A DNA stretch of 64,000 bases from Desulfocarbo indianensis (GCA_001184205.1 LBMP01000007.1:186001-250000), one strand, 5' to 3'; numbered from the stretch's first letter, positions 36,237 through 46,097 are shown. Numbers and translations are program-made. The notes: generated from the sequence alone by a model not told the origin.

Positions 36237-36270
36237 AGGGAGCCGAGCGCCGGCCGGGGCGATCACGGCG

Positions 36271-36316
36271 GGCTAATCCGGCGGCCTGAGGTTGCCGGAT
36301 TAGCCTTGCTTTTCTT
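36271..36316 (+). terminator. Rho-independent terminator
   Basis: The 12-bp stem GGCTAATCCGGC/GCCGGATTAGCC has an 11-nt loop and the tail TTGCTTTTCTTTTT. Confidence 0.85.
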
Positions 36317-36345
36317 TTTACAGCGATGAGGTCGGGCTAGGGCTG

Positions 36346-36369
36346 GCGCGCCGCGGGACCGCGGCGCGC
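36346..36369 (-). terminator. GC-rich palindrome, likely terminator of the zinc-ribbon/radical-SAM unit
   Basis: An 11-bp stem (GCGCGCCGCGG and its complement) with a 2-nt centre lies 36 bp past the zinc-ribbon stop codon on the minus strand. No T-run is present. Confidence 0.4.
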
Positions 36370-36404
36370 TTGGTTACGTTGGGGAAGAAAAGCGGGCGTC
36401 CCCC

Positions 36405-36551
36405 TTACTGGTTGGGCGAGAAACCGGCTTCCAGCTTGTTGGGATGGCCGCAATAGGGGCAATAGGCCACGGCCAGGAGGCTTGACTTGAAGGTGCGCTT
36501 ACAGTTGGCGCAGGTGATTTCCCTCTGACGCGGCAGCTTGAGCTTGGTCAT
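36405..36551 (-). CDS. Small zinc-ribbon protein
   Basis: A 48-residue protein (MTKLKLPRQREITCANCKRT then FKSSLLAVAYCPYCGHPN) has two Cys-X2-Cys pairs 12 residues apart, a compact zinc ribbon. AAGG precedes the ATG. It lies 77 bp downstream of the radical SAM gene on the same strand. Function unknown; a nucleic-acid or protein contact is plausible. Support is the intact frame and cysteine spacing. Confidence 0.7.
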   Translation of the reverse strand: MTKLKLPRQREITCANCKRTFKSSLLAVAYCPYCGHPNKLEAGFSPNQ

Positions 36552-36628
36552 TGTGCAACCTTGGCGAAAGGTTTGGTTTCAGGGCCGGCCCGGGGGCCCG
36601 CGCCGGCGCGGTTATTATAACCCGGCGC

Positions 36629-37525
36629 CTACAGCGCCCGCATCCATTCCGGTTTCAGCCCCACCTGCCCTTGCAAAGCGCCGTCGATGAGGGCCAGGGC
36701 CGATTCCTTGTCCTGGGGCAGCCGCGCCTTGATGGGCAGATAGTTGCTGGCGTGGTTGGCGTAGAACAGGCCGCCGGAAAGATTGGTGGAGGCGATCATC
36801 TCCCTCAGTTCCATGAGCATGCCGCGGGCGTCGGGCAGGCTGAACTCGCCGCGCTCGTGGGCGTCGCCCAGGGGCGTGCCCGGCACCAGCATGAGGGTGA
36901 GCGCCCCCACGAAATCCGGGTCCATGCCGGAAAGCACCCGGCCGGTCTCCCGCGCGTGCTCCAGGGAGCGCTCGCTGCCGCCGATGCCCAAGAGCACGGT
37001 GACGGAGAGCTTGATGCCCGCGGCCTTGACCCGCTGGCCCTGCGTGATGTGTTTTTCGGGGCCGGCGCCTTTGGTGATGTCCTTGAGCACCTGGGGATGG
37101 CCGCTTTCCAGGCCGTAATAAAGAATGCTCAGGCCCAGCTCCTTCAGGCGCTTCAGCTCCTCGTCGCTTTTCATGGCCACGGCCTTGGAGTTGGCATAGG
37201 CCCCCACCCTGGTGACCCAGGGCAGTTTTTCCCGGATTTGGCCCAAGAGCCATTCCCAGTTCTTCATGGGCATGATGAGGGCGTCGCCGTCCATGACGAA
37301 AACGCGCTTTTGGCGCTGGCAATGCTTTTGGGCGAAGCGCAGGTCGTTCTCCAGAATGGAGCGGTCCTTGATGGCGAAACGCTTGTCCTTGTAGGTGCCG
37401 CAAAAAGTGCATTTATTGTGGGAACAACCCAAGGTGGCTTGAAGCAATATGCTGTCGGCCTCGCTGGGAGGGCGTATGCAAAAGCCAACGTAATCAAATC
37501 CTTGGGGCTCGGAAGCGCAATCCAT
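36629..37525 (-). CDS. Radical SAM protein (B12-less, HemN/ElpP-like)
   Basis: The 298-residue protein carries the cluster motif CSHNKCTFC near residue 34 (Cys-X4-Cys-X2-Cys, one residue longer than the usual CX3CX2C) followed by GTYKDKRF. GLESGHPQVLKDITKG is the standard later motif. It would cleave SAM through a [4Fe-4S] cluster; substrate unknown. GGAGG precedes the ATG. Confidence 0.88.
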   Translation of the reverse strand: MDCASEPQGFDYVGFCIRPPSEADSILLQATLGCSHNKCTFCGTYKDKRFAIKDRSILENDLRFAQKHCQRQKRVFVMDGDALIMPMKNWEWLLGQIREKLPWVTRVGAYANSKAVAMKSDEELKRLKELGLSILYYGLESGHPQVLKDITKGAGPEKHITQGQRVKAAGIKLSVTVLLGIGGSERSLEHARETGRVLSGMDPDFVGALTLMLVPGTPLGDAHERGEFSLPDARGMLMELREMIASTNLSGGLFYANHASNYLPIKARLPQDKESALALIDGALQGQVGLKPEWMRAL

Positions 37526-37673
37526 GAAAACCTCCGTTCAAGCTGGGCGGGCTGCAAGGCGCATACATCGGCGCCAAGTTAACCCAGCAAAAATAATATA
37601 AAGCAGCAAGGGCCGGCCCGCAAGGTTGGCGAGGCCAGGGCGGCGGAAAGCGGGCCCGTGCTTTGCGCCATGA

Positions 37674-37703
37674 TTGACCAGGCTTGGCGGCTTGTCATAT
37701 ACT
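37674..37703 (+). promoter_or_regulatory. Candidate promoter of the cNMP/PAS sensor gene
   Basis: TTGACC at 37674 and TATACT at 37698 are separated by 18 bp. The leader holds an inverted repeat GCACAAAT/ATTTGTGC (37708-37745 region) that may be an operator. Confidence 0.45.
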
Positions 37704-37815
37704 ATGAGCACAAATCAACAGGCAAACCAGCTAGTTAATTTGTGCGGACCCGCGTGGGGCAATTCGAGGTGACTTTTCTGGTGGGCGCGGCATTCCCTGG
37801 GCGGCGTTGGGCGAT

Positions 37816-39123
37816 ATGAAAAAAATCATAGACAACCCGGAGTTGCAGAAATACCGCCAGAGGTTTGATCCGGGCCAGGCCATCTTTTGGGAAGGAGAGG
37901 AATCCAGGGATCTCTTCATTCTGGTGAGCGGCGAGTTGAACGTGCTCAAGGGCGACAAGGTGATCGCCCACATTGATGAACCCGGCACCATATTCGGCGA
38001 GCTGTCCTTTTTGTTGGGCGGCAGGCGCACCGCCACCATCAAGGCGCTTGGCGTGGCCGAGGTTCTGGCCATCCCCCACGAGGAGTTGAAAAGCCTCCAC
38101 CAGCAATTTCCGGGCATGGCGGAGGAGATAAGCCGGGTCTTGGCCGAGCGCCTGGACCAGGCCTCCCAGGTGGTGTATGGTCTGCGCGAATTTTGCGATC
38201 AGCTTCCCGACGCCGTGGTGCTCAGCGACGATGAGGGGCGCATCATATCGCTCAACCGGGCGGCGGTGGAGCTATACGGCCGCGATTATGCCCACCTGCG
38301 GGGGACCCTCCTGGAGGAGCTGTACGAAGACGCCAATGTCTTCAAGGAATTAAGCGAGGCGGCCCGCACCGGCCGGCCGGTGCGCGAAACCACCTTGGCC
38401 ATCAACCATCCGCTCAAAGGGCGGCGCTGGATTTCGCTCTCCATGAATTCCCTTTTGGATGGGCGCAAAAACTTTCAGGGATTCCTGACCTTGGGCCGGG
38501 ACATCACCGCCTCCCATAAAAGCAGGCAGCGTTTTCAGCGTATCTTTTGGGTATTGCTGCCGGTTTTTTTGCTGCTCGGCGGCTACGCGATCCTGGACGT
38601 GCTGGACGTGAGCTTCCTTGCCAAGGACGGGGTGACCATCGCCAGCCAAAAACACGAGGTGCAAAACCTGCTGGCCAAGGACTTTTTTATGTTGAAGTCC
38701 TTGCTCAAAGATCAATTCAGACCTGCCAACCGGGAGGCCTCCCACCCCCTGCTGCTGAAATTCCAGGCTTTGCAGGATAAAAAAACCTCGCCCTATCAGG
38801 CCGTCATCCTGCTGGACCGGAACAAGCGCGTTTTCGACGCGGTGATTATAAAAGGTCGCGGCGACGCGGAGAGCATGCTGGGCAACACTTATTCCAGGAT
38901 TGAATTCCAAGGCCGCGCCGATTCCCTGCACAGGGTGCTGAGCGGCTATCGCAGGGATGCGGGCCAAGCATCCAGCTACCGCGCCGTGGAAATGGCGTTC
39001 AAGGTCAAACAGGGCGAGGCGGTGATAGGCTGGATCGTGTTTCAGATGGATATGGAAATGCTGAACCAACAAACCAACCTGGACGAGGAAGCCCTGAAGG
39101 GATTCCTTTTTGTGGAGCCTTGA
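37816..39123 (+). CDS. Cyclic-nucleotide-binding/PAS sensor protein with transmembrane segment
   Basis: The 435-residue protein has a cyclic-nucleotide-binding (CAP_ED) domain (residues ~10-120; GTIFGELSFLLGGRRTATIKAL). A PAS domain follows (~128-230; LPDAVVLSDDEGRIISLNRAAVELYG), then one transmembrane helix (FWVLLPVFLLLGGYAILDVL). A C-terminal ~150-residue domain of extracytoplasmic sensor type completes it. No kinase, cyclase or DNA-binding output is present. With domain order cytoplasmic first, it may pass signals through partner proteins such as the adjacent receiver-like protein. Start ATG 37816 is preferred over TTG 37807. Confidence 0.75.
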   Translation: MKKIIDNPELQKYRQRFDPGQAIFWEGEESRDLFILVSGELNVLKGDKVIAHIDEPGTIFGELSFLLGGRRTATIKALGVAEVLAIPHEELKSLHQQFPGMAEEISRVLAERLDQASQVVYGLREFCDQLPDAVVLSDDEGRIISLNRAAVELYGRDYAHLRGTLLEELYEDANVFKELSEAARTGRPVRETTLAINHPLKGRRWISLSMNSLLDGRKNFQGFLTLGRDITASHKSRQRFQRIFWVLLPVFLLLGGYAILDVLDVSFLAKDGVTIASQKHEVQNLLAKDFFMLKSLLKDQFRPANREASHPLLLKFQALQDKKTSPYQAVILLDRNKRVFDAVIIKGRGDAESMLGNTYSRIEFQGRADSLHRVLSGYRRDAGQASSYRAVEMAFKVKQGEAVIGWIVFQMDMEMLNQQTNLDEEALKGFLFVEP

Positions 39124-39272
39124 GGGCAAAGCGTGCTTCAATACCCCATCGTGATTATACTTTCAGCGGAAAGTCCCGTAGGGTGATCCGCTTGTGACGC
39201 GGCCATCCCATTGACGGCGACGCCGGGCCCCTGGCCGCCAGGGGGCATGCCCATCATCGCCGAGGAAAACTG

Positions 39273-40151
39273 ATGAATCCCAAACCGGTTTTTTGTTTCA
39301 TAGACGACGCGGCCTTTGAGCTGGATAATTTCAGGAAAAACGCGGCCAGCGCTTTTGCGGGAGTCGAGTTCGTCTACGCCGCCACCTTTGAGCAAGCCCA
39401 GGCCAACCTAAAGGAACGGCTGCCCATTTGCTTTCTGCTGGATATATACGGGCAGGACCCGCAAAAGGAAAATCCCGGCTTGCCGGGGCCGGAGGTATTC
39501 AAGCGTGTGCTCGAACAAAATTCGAGCGTGGGGGACCTCTACACCGGCCTGGACCAGACAGGCGGGGACCGCCAGGAGAACGGCAATCTTTTCTTGCGGC
39601 GGGTTCACGCCCAACTGGAGTCCTGGCAGGCGGCCTTCGCGCAGGCTTGCCAGAGCCTGGGGCAGGGCAATTCCTATGGCCTGGCCAATCTGGCCGCGGT
39701 CCGCGAAAAATATCCTTGGGCCGCGGCCCTGGGGTTTTCGCGCAAGGCCCTGTTCCGGGACGCGGTGGCCATGCTGCAGGCCGGGGCGGACGGCGTTTTG
39801 CAAAAGCCCCAAGGAGCCACGGACGAGGAGATCGCCAAGGCGACCAGGCTGCTGGCCCCGGAGCTGGCCCGCGGCGCTTTTGCCGCGGTGGACCGCAGGC
39901 TGGCCGGTCAGGCGGCGGCGCTGGGCTTGGGCCTGTGGCAGGATGGCGACAACCTGCCCATGGCCGAGGTCCTTTTGCAGGGGATACGGCAAATGGGTTC
40001 CTCCCTGGCCGGCGAGCCCCGCGTGTCCAGCTCCGAGGCGGCCGAGGCCTTGGCCGGCATACGCCTGGAAGACGCGGGGCTCAGCCCCGCGGCCTTGGGC
40101 CTGGTGCTGGCCCTGCGGCGCTGGCTGGGGCGTGAAATAGCGGGGAATTAA
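39273..40151 (+). CDS. Divergent receiver-domain protein with large insertion
   Basis: The 292-residue protein begins as a response-regulator receiver (FCFIDDAAFELDNF, Asp 11-12; ICFLLDIYG, Asp 57). About 90 residues then intervene, many helical. The receiver then resumes (WAAALGFSRKALFRDAVAMLQAGADGVLQKPQ: Ser 156, Lys 178). A ~110-residue helical C-terminus follows with no recognised output domain. The two acidic residues, the phosphoacceptor and Lys are all present. It is next to the cNMP/PAS sensor gene, which suggests a joint pathway. Confidence 0.65.
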   Translation: MNPKPVFCFIDDAAFELDNFRKNAASAFAGVEFVYAATFEQAQANLKERLPICFLLDIYGQDPQKENPGLPGPEVFKRVLEQNSSVGDLYTGLDQTGGDRQENGNLFLRRVHAQLESWQAAFAQACQSLGQGNSYGLANLAAVREKYPWAAALGFSRKALFRDAVAMLQAGADGVLQKPQGATDEEIAKATRLLAPELARGAFAAVDRRLAGQAAALGLGLWQDGDNLPMAEVLLQGIRQMGSSLAGEPRVSSSEAAEALAGIRLEDAGLSPAALGLVLALRRWLGREIAGN

Positions 40152-40165
40152 GGCCCTGGCTCGTC

Positions 40166-40194
40166 TTGACAGGGCGCCATTGCGTTGTTAGATT
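40166..40194 (+). promoter_or_regulatory. Sigma70 promoter of hrcA-grpE-dnaK
   Basis: TTGACA at 40166 and TAGATT at 40189 are separated by 17 bp. The predicted start near 40200 falls inside a degenerate CIRCE-like repeat. Confidence 0.65.
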
Positions 40195-40197
40195 GGG

Positions 40198-40225
40198 CTG
40201 GCACTCTGGCCCCGGGGCCTGCTAA
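40198..40225. promoter_or_regulatory. Degenerate CIRCE-like element
   Basis: CTGGCACTC (7 of 9 to TTAGCACTC) and GCCTGCTAA (7 of 9 to GAGTGCTAA) are 10 bp apart instead of the usual 9, at the position expected for the HrcA operator. Confidence 0.4.
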
Positions 40226-40240
40226 ACAGGATAACGGTTT

Positions 40241-41284
40241 GTGTCCACTGAACTTTCTCAGCGAGCCAAAAAGGTATTGGCGGCGGTGATTGCCAATTAT
40301 ATCACCACCGCCGAGCCGGTGGGCTCACGCACCATATCCAAACAGGGCGCGGTGGGGGTTTCGCCGGCCACCATCCGCAATGTCATGGCCGATTTGGAGG
40401 AAATGGGCTACCTGCGCCAGCCCCATGTTTCGGCCGGACGGGTGCCCACCTCCATGGGGCTGCGTTTCTACGTGGATTCCATCCTCCAGGTGCGCGAGCT
40501 GGACGTCCAGGTCAAGGCCCACATCCGCCAGGCGCTGGAAGCGCGCAACGTGCAGGATTTGGGGGAAATCCTCAAGGCCGCCTCCAGGGCGCTCAGCAAC
40601 ATGAGCCAGCAGGTGGCGGTGGTGGCCGCGCCCAACCCGGAGCACGAGGTGTTCCGCCACATGGAGTTCATACTCCTGGACGTGGGCCTCATTCTGGTGG
40701 TCTTCGTCTCAAAGGGCGGGGCGGTGCAAAACCGTATCATCCAGGCCGAGCCGGATCTCAAGCAGGAGGAACTGGATAAATACACCCGCTACTTGAATGA
40801 TCTCCTTGCCGAACTTACCTTAAGCCAGTTGAAGGAGCGGGTGGCCCAGGAGATGGCCCGCGAAAAGGTGCGGTTCGATCTCATTCTTTCCCGCGCCCTG
40901 GATCTGGGTCAAAAGGCCCTGGAGCAGGGCGTGGACGGCGATCTCTTCATAGAGGGTCAGACCAACCTCATGGGGTTGCCCGAGTTCAAGGACATAACCC
41001 GTTTGCGGCGCATCTTCCGGGCCTTCGAGGAGAAATCCACCTTGCTGCGTTTGCTGGAAAAGGCGGCCACTTCCCAGGGGCTGCAAATATTCATGAGCCC
41101 GGAAAACCATCTGGAAGGCTTGGAAGGGCTCACGGCGGTCACCTCCTCCTATGGCGGCGAGGAACGCACCATAGGCGCTTTGGGAATCATAGGGCCCACC
41201 CGCATGGATTATTCCAAAGTAATCCCCATTGTGGATTACACCGCCCGCTTGGTTAGCCGCATATTGGAAGAGCGGGAAGGATAA
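40241..41284 (+). CDS. hrcA: Heat-inducible transcription repressor HrcA
   Basis: The 347-residue repressor of class I heat-shock genes binds CIRCE. It has the N-terminal winged helix (SKQGAVGVSPATIRNVMADLEEMGYLRQPHVSAGRVPT) and C-terminal IGPTRMDYSKVIPIVDYTARLVS. It starts at GTG. It is the first gene of the hrcA-grpE-dnaK operon, likely autoregulated. Confidence 0.97.
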   Translation: MSTELSQRAKKVLAAVIANYITTAEPVGSRTISKQGAVGVSPATIRNVMADLEEMGYLRQPHVSAGRVPTSMGLRFYVDSILQVRELDVQVKAHIRQALEARNVQDLGEILKAASRALSNMSQQVAVVAAPNPEHEVFRHMEFILLDVGLILVVFVSKGGAVQNRIIQAEPDLKQEELDKYTRYLNDLLAELTLSQLKERVAQEMAREKVRFDLILSRALDLGQKALEQGVDGDLFIEGQTNLMGLPEFKDITRLRRIFRAFEEKSTLLRLLEKAATSQGLQIFMSPENHLEGLEGLTAVTSSYGGEERTIGALGIIGPTRMDYSKVIPIVDYTARLVSRILEEREG

Positions 41285-41321
41285 AAACGCGTAAGCCGCG
41301 TCAAGTTTTTAGGAGAAACAA

Positions 41322-41930
41322 GTGAGTCAAGACAACCGGGAAAAAGCGCAAGAAGCCGTGGGGCCGGAGGACGAGGCCCAGGAAGCCAGGGGACCGGAAG
41401 CGACCCGGGAGGTCGAGCCGGACCCCCTGACCCAGCTGATAGCCGAACGCGACGAGTTGAAAGACCGCCTGCTCCGCCTGGCCGCGGAAACCGATAATTA
41501 CAAGAAGCGCAGCGAACGGGAAAAGGCCGACTTTTGCAAGCGGGCCAACGAAGGCATTCTGCGGGACCTGTTGCCGGTGATGGACAACCTGGAACGGGCC
41601 CTGGAACACGCGGTGGAGGAAGGCGGCGCCGAAGAGGGCATGGTCAAGGGCCTGGAGCTCACCAGCCAGGAACTGTGGAAGGTGCTGCAAAGGCACGGCG
41701 TGGAAAGGATCGATGCCTTGGGCGAGCCCTTCGACCCCGAGTTGCACGAGGCCATGATGCAGCAGGAAGACCCCGACGCCGACGACAACACCGTGATCGG
41801 GGTTTTGCAAAAGGGCTATCTGCTCAACGGCCGGCTTCTGCGGCCGTCCATGGTCATCGTCTCCAAGCGCCCGGCGGGCCAGGACGACGACCCCGAGGAT
41901 GGGGACCGGATCAACATCACCATTAATTAG
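41322..41930 (+). CDS. grpE: Nucleotide exchange factor GrpE
   Basis: The 202-residue cochaperone promotes ADP release from DnaK. A charged N-terminal tail is followed by the dimerising coiled coil ([25 protein letters not shown]), then the beta-domain ([23 protein letters not shown]...[23 protein letters not shown]). The GTG start is preceded by AGGAG. It lies between hrcA and dnaK. Confidence 0.96.
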   Translation: MSQDNREKAQEAVGPEDEAQEARGPEATREVEPDPLTQLIAERDELKDRLLRLAAETDNYKKRSEREKADFCKRANEGILRDLLPVMDNLERALEHAVEEGGAEEGMVKGLELTSQELWKVLQRHGVERIDALGEPFDPELHEAMMQQEDPDADDNTVIGVLQKGYLLNGRLLRPSMVIVSKRPAGQDDDPEDGDRINITIN

Positions 41931-41989
41931 GCATGACTCGCTCCCGGTTTTCCGGGGAGCTGGTTAATCAAACCGGAGGCAAGGCGAAA

Positions 41990-43918
41990 ATGGGCAAGAT
42001 TATCGGCATCGACCTGGGCACCACCAATTCCTGCGTGGCCATAATGGAGGGCGGGGAGCCCAAGGTGCTGAGCAACCAGGAAGGCAGCCGCACCACGCCT
42101 TCCATGGTGGCCGTGAGCGAAAGCGGCGAACGCTTGGTGGGCCAGGTGGCCAAGCGCCAGGCCATCACCAATCCCAACAACACGGTGTTCGCGGTGAAGC
42201 GCTTGATAGGCCGCAAGTTCGAGTCGCCCGAGGTGCAAAAGGACAAGAAAATCCTGCCCTACGAAATCGTGAAAGCCTCCAACAACGACGTGCATATCAA
42301 TATCCGCGGCAAGGAATACAGCCCGGCCGAAATAAGCGCCATGGTGCTGGGCAAGATGAAGCAGACCGCCGAGGATTATCTGGGTGAAAAAATCGATGAC
42401 GCGGTGATCACCGTGCCCGCTTATTTCAACGATTCCCAGCGCCAGGCCACCAAGGACGCGGGCCGCGTCGCGGGCCTGAACGTGCTGCGCATCATCAACG
42501 AGCCCACCGCCGCGGCCCTGGCCTACGGGCTGGACAAGAAAAAGGACGAGAAGATCGCGGTGTTCGACCTGGGCGGCGGCACCTTCGACATCTCCATCCT
42601 GGAACTCGGCGACGGGGTGTTCGAGGTCAAATCCACCAACGGCGACACCCACCTGGGCGGCGAGGATTTCGACCTGCGGGTGATCGACTACCTGGCCGAT
42701 GAATTCAAGAAAGACCAGGGCATCGACCTGCGGCAGGACAAGATGGCCCTGCAGCGCCTCAAGGAGGCCTCTGAAAAGGCCAAGATGGAGCTTTCCAGCT
42801 CCATGGAGACCGACATCAACCTGCCCTTCATCACCGCCGACCAGAGCGGCCCCAAGCACCTGAACATCAAACTGAGCCGGGCCAAGCTGGAGGCCCTGGT
42901 GGACGATCTGGTGACCAGGGTGGAAGGCCCCTGCCGCACCGCGCTCAAGGACGCCGGCCTGCAGCCGGGCGAGATAGACGAGGTCATCCTGGTGGGCGGC
43001 ATGACCCGCATGCCCAAGGTGCAGGCCAAGGTGAAGCAGCTCTTCGGCAAGGAGCCCCACAGGGGCGTGAACCCGGACGAGGTGGTGGCGGTGGGCGCGG
43101 CCATCCAGGGCGGCGTGCTGGGCGGCGACGTCAAGGACGTGCTGCTTCTGGACGTGACCCCCTTGAGCCTGGGCATCGAAACCCTGGGCGGCGTGATGAC
43201 CAAGCTCATCGAGAAGAACACCACCATCCCCACCCGCAAGGGCCAGATATTCTCCACCGCCGCCGACAACCAGCCCGCGGTTTCCATCCACGTGCTGCAA
43301 GGCGAACGCGACATGGCCTCCAATAACAAGACCCTGGGCCGCTTCGAACTGGTGGGCATTCCGCCGGCGCCCAGGGGGGTGCCCCAGATCGAGGTGACCT
43401 TCGACATCGACGCCAACGGCATCGTGCACGTCAACGCCAAGGACCTGGGGACCGGCAAGGAGCAGTCCATCAAGATCACCGCCTCCAGCGGCTTGAGCGA
43501 GGAGGAGATCGAGCGCCTGGTCAAGGACGCCGAGACCCACCGCGAGGAGGACCAGAAGAAGCGCGCCGTGGTGGAGGCCAAGAACCAGGCCGATTCCATG
43601 GCTTACGCCACCGAGAAGAACCTGAAGGAGATGGGCGAGAAGGTGGAGCCGGCCTTGAAAAGCGAGGCCGAGGCCAAGATAGAGGCGGTGCGCGAGGCCA
43701 TCAAGGGCGACGACAAGGCCGCCATAGACCAGGCGCTGGCCGAACTGACCAGCGTCAGCCACAAGCTGGCCGAGGCCATGTACGCCGCTTCCGCCAGCCA
43801 GGGCGGCGAGGGCGGCGGCTCCGCCGGCCAGGAAGCGGGCGGCGCCGCGGACGGCCAGGCCAAGCCCCAGCCCGACGAGGAAGTGGTGGACGCTGATTAC
43901 GAAGAGGTTAAAAAGTAG
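41990..43918 (+). CDS. dnaK: Chaperone protein DnaK (Hsp70)
   Basis: The 642-residue Hsp70 starts [22 protein letters not shown] and ends with the acidic [13 protein letters not shown] tail. Nucleotide-domain motifs ([56 protein letters not shown]) and the substrate domain are intact. It folds client proteins with GrpE and DnaJ; dnaJ is not next to it. GGAGG ten bases upstream supports the ATG. Confidence 0.98.
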   Translation: MGKIIGIDLGTTNSCVAIMEGGEPKVLSNQEGSRTTPSMVAVSESGERLVGQVAKRQAITNPNNTVFAVKRLIGRKFESPEVQKDKKILPYEIVKASNNDVHINIRGKEYSPAEISAMVLGKMKQTAEDYLGEKIDDAVITVPAYFNDSQRQATKDAGRVAGLNVLRIINEPTAAALAYGLDKKKDEKIAVFDLGGGTFDISILELGDGVFEVKSTNGDTHLGGEDFDLRVIDYLADEFKKDQGIDLRQDKMALQRLKEASEKAKMELSSSMETDINLPFITADQSGPKHLNIKLSRAKLEALVDDLVTRVEGPCRTALKDAGLQPGEIDEVILVGGMTRMPKVQAKVKQLFGKEPHRGVNPDEVVAVGAAIQGGVLGGDVKDVLLLDVTPLSLGIETLGGVMTKLIEKNTTIPTRKGQIFSTAADNQPAVSIHVLQGERDMASNNKTLGRFELVGIPPAPRGVPQIEVTFDIDANGIVHVNAKDLGTGKEQSIKITASSGLSEEEIERLVKDAETHREEDQKKRAVVEAKNQADSMAYATEKNLKEMGEKVEPALKSEAEAKIEAVREAIKGDDKAAIDQALAELTSVSHKLAEAMYAASASQGGEGGGSAGQEAGGAADGQAKPQPDEEVVDADYEEVKK

Positions 43919-43919
43919 C

Positions 43920-46049
43920 GTGCGGCGAACCACTGCCATGCGTTGGGCGGCCTTGCTGTTGGGCGCGCTTTTGCTTCTGGCGGCTTGCGGAATGCCGCCG
44001 GAAAGGCCCCTGCCCGGAGCGCAGCCGCCCCCCGCCGCGGACCGGGAAACCGAGGCGCTTCTGCGCCTGGGGCAGGAGCGCCTGGCCCAGGGCATGCCCC
44101 TGGAGGCCAGCGACGCCTTCCGGGCCGCTCTGGCCCGCGCGCCCAGGCCGCAATACCAGGCCCAGGCGCAAGTGGGCTTGGCCAGGTCCGAGCGGGCCCT
44201 GGGCGATAATCAGCAGGCCCTGCACCGGCTGAACGAGATGTTGAGCCGGGGAGCGGCCCCCGCCCTGGCGGTGGAGGCCAATCTCCTGGCCGCCGGGCTG
44301 GAGCTGGACCTCAAGAAGCCAGGCGAGGCAGCCGGCCGCCTGCGCTTGCTGCTGTCGCGGCCGCCCGGTCCGCTCAGCCAAACCGAACGCTTCCGCGCCC
44401 AGGGCCTCTTGGCCCGGGCCCTGGCCCAGTCGGGCCGGGCCGGCGAGGCGGCGGCCCAGTTGGTGGCCCTGGCCGACCAGGCCGACGCGCCGGAAATGCG
44501 GGAGCTGGCCGACCAATTGGCCCAGGTGGCCGGCAAGGCCCGGTCCTCCGAGATTACGCCGTTATTGGCCCAAGCCACCTGGCCCGAGCTGAAAAGCGCG
44601 CTTCTCCTGGGCCTGGCCGAGGCCTACGTGCGGGAAGGCCGCCCCCAGGAGGCGGAGCGCACCCTGGCCGCCCTGCGCGCCGAGCCCTCGGCCGGTCGCT
44701 GGGCCCCGCGCCTGCGCGAGCTGGATTCCCAGGCCAGCCAGGCGCGGCTGGTGCAGCCCCGCTCGGTGGGGGTGATCCTGCCGCTTTCCGGCAACTACGC
44801 CGCCTTCGGCAAACGCCTTCTGGCGGCGGTGCAGTTGGGCCTGGGGCTTTTCTCCAACGTGGGGGGGCAGCCGCCCACCCTGCACATAGAGGATTCGCGC
44901 AACGATCCTGAAACCGCGGCCCAGGCGGTGAGCCGCCTGGTGGAGCGCAACAAGGTCATAGCCATAATCGGGCCGGTGGGCGCGGCGGCCAGTTTGTCCG
45001 CCGCCCGCAGGGCCCAGCAACTGGGCGTGCCTTTGATCAGCCTGAGCCAGGTGGAGGGCGTCGCCTTGGCCGGACCCTATGTGTTCCAGAATTCCTTCAC
45101 CCCCGAGGCCCAGGTGGCGGCGCTCTTGAACCAGGTGATGGAAGGCCAGGGATTGAAGCGGGTGGCGGTGCTGGCCCCCAGGAATTCCTATGGCCAGGGT
45201 TTCGCCCGCATCATGGCGGCCCAGTTGGCGGCCAGGGGAGGCTCCCTCACCCACAGCGAGTACTATCCGCCGGCCCAGGCCGATTTCGCCTCCTACGTGA
45301 AGAGCCTGGCCGGCCTGCCGCCGGGCAACTACCGCCCCGGCCATCCTGATTCTCCCAAGCCGGTCATCAGGTTCGACGCGCTTTTCGTGCCCGACGGCCC
45401 GGAAGCCGCTGCCATGATCGCGCCCCAGCTTGCCTATCACGACGTGCTGGGCGTGCAGCTCATGGGAACCAGCCTGTGGCACAATCCCAAGCTCATCGCC
45501 CAGGGCGGGCGCTACGTGGATGATTGCCTTTTCCCGGACGCCTTTGACGCCAATTCCCCGGCCGCCTTGATCCGCTCCTTTGTGGATGATTTCCAGCGGG
45601 CGCTGGGGCAGGAGCCCGGCGTCATGGAGGCGCAGGCCTATGACGCGGGCTACGTGCTCAGGCATTTCCTCATGAATTCCCTGCCGCCCGCCACCCGCGC
45701 CGCGCTACGCGAACGCCTGGCCAGCCTGCGGGGCCTGGAAGGGGTCTGCGGGACCTTGAGCGTGGGCGAGGACCGCCGCATCAGCAAACCGCTGGCCCTG
45801 TTCACGGTGCGCTCCGGCGAGTTCACGCCGCTCAGCCAAGCCGGGCCGCGTCCGGCCGGGAGAGTCCTGGCGCCTCCCGTTGCCACGCAACCCGCGCCGG
45901 CGGCAAGTGGTGTACACCTGAGCCCGCCGCGGCAGGGCGGCTTCCCGGAAGAGCGTGAGGCGGGCCAGGACAGCGCCCCGCAGCCCAGCGTGATTCCCGC
46001 CAAGCCCATGCCGCTGCTGCCCGCCCCGGCGGCCGAGGTGCCGCGCTGA
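43920..46049 (+). CDS. LpoA-like lipoprotein with periplasmic binding-protein domain
   Basis: The 709-residue protein has a lipobox LLAACGM, an N-terminal region of TPR-like helical repeats (residues ~40-270) and a C-terminal type-1 periplasmic-binding fold (VGVILPLSGNYAAFGKRLLAAVQLGL...). This architecture matches outer-membrane activators of penicillin-binding proteins (LpoA family) or branched-chain amino-acid-binding relatives. A Pro/Ala-rich tail follows. GTG 43920 is one base past the dnaK stop; ATG 43938 is an alternative start. It may be co-transcribed with dnaK. Confidence 0.82.
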   Translation: MRRTTAMRWAALLLGALLLLAACGMPPERPLPGAQPPPAADRETEALLRLGQERLAQGMPLEASDAFRAALARAPRPQYQAQAQVGLARSERALGDNQQALHRLNEMLSRGAAPALAVEANLLAAGLELDLKKPGEAAGRLRLLLSRPPGPLSQTERFRAQGLLARALAQSGRAGEAAAQLVALADQADAPEMRELADQLAQVAGKARSSEITPLLAQATWPELKSALLLGLAEAYVREGRPQEAERTLAALRAEPSAGRWAPRLRELDSQASQARLVQPRSVGVILPLSGNYAAFGKRLLAAVQLGLGLFSNVGGQPPTLHIEDSRNDPETAAQAVSRLVERNKVIAIIGPVGAAASLSAARRAQQLGVPLISLSQVEGVALAGPYVFQNSFTPEAQVAALLNQVMEGQGLKRVAVLAPRNSYGQGFARIMAAQLAARGGSLTHSEYYPPAQADFASYVKSLAGLPPGNYRPGHPDSPKPVIRFDALFVPDGPEAAAMIAPQLAYHDVLGVQLMGTSLWHNPKLIAQGGRYVDDCLFPDAFDANSPAALIRSFVDDFQRALGQEPGVMEAQAYDAGYVLRHFLMNSLPPATRAALRERLASLRGLEGVCGTLSVGEDRRISKPLALFTVRSGEFTPLSQAGPRPAGRVLAPPVATQPAPAASGVHLSPPRQGGFPEEREAGQDSAPQPSVIPAKPMPLLPAPAAEVPR

Positions 46050-46097
46050 TTGTCCAGGGCGAGTCTTCTTAGGCCGGCCCGCTAAGGCCGCGCCGGC

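Noticed and set aside
41927-44095. Long minus-strand reading frame opposite dnaK
   Set aside because: It mirrors codon bias of dnaK, has repetitive His/Gly/Leu composition and no start signals.
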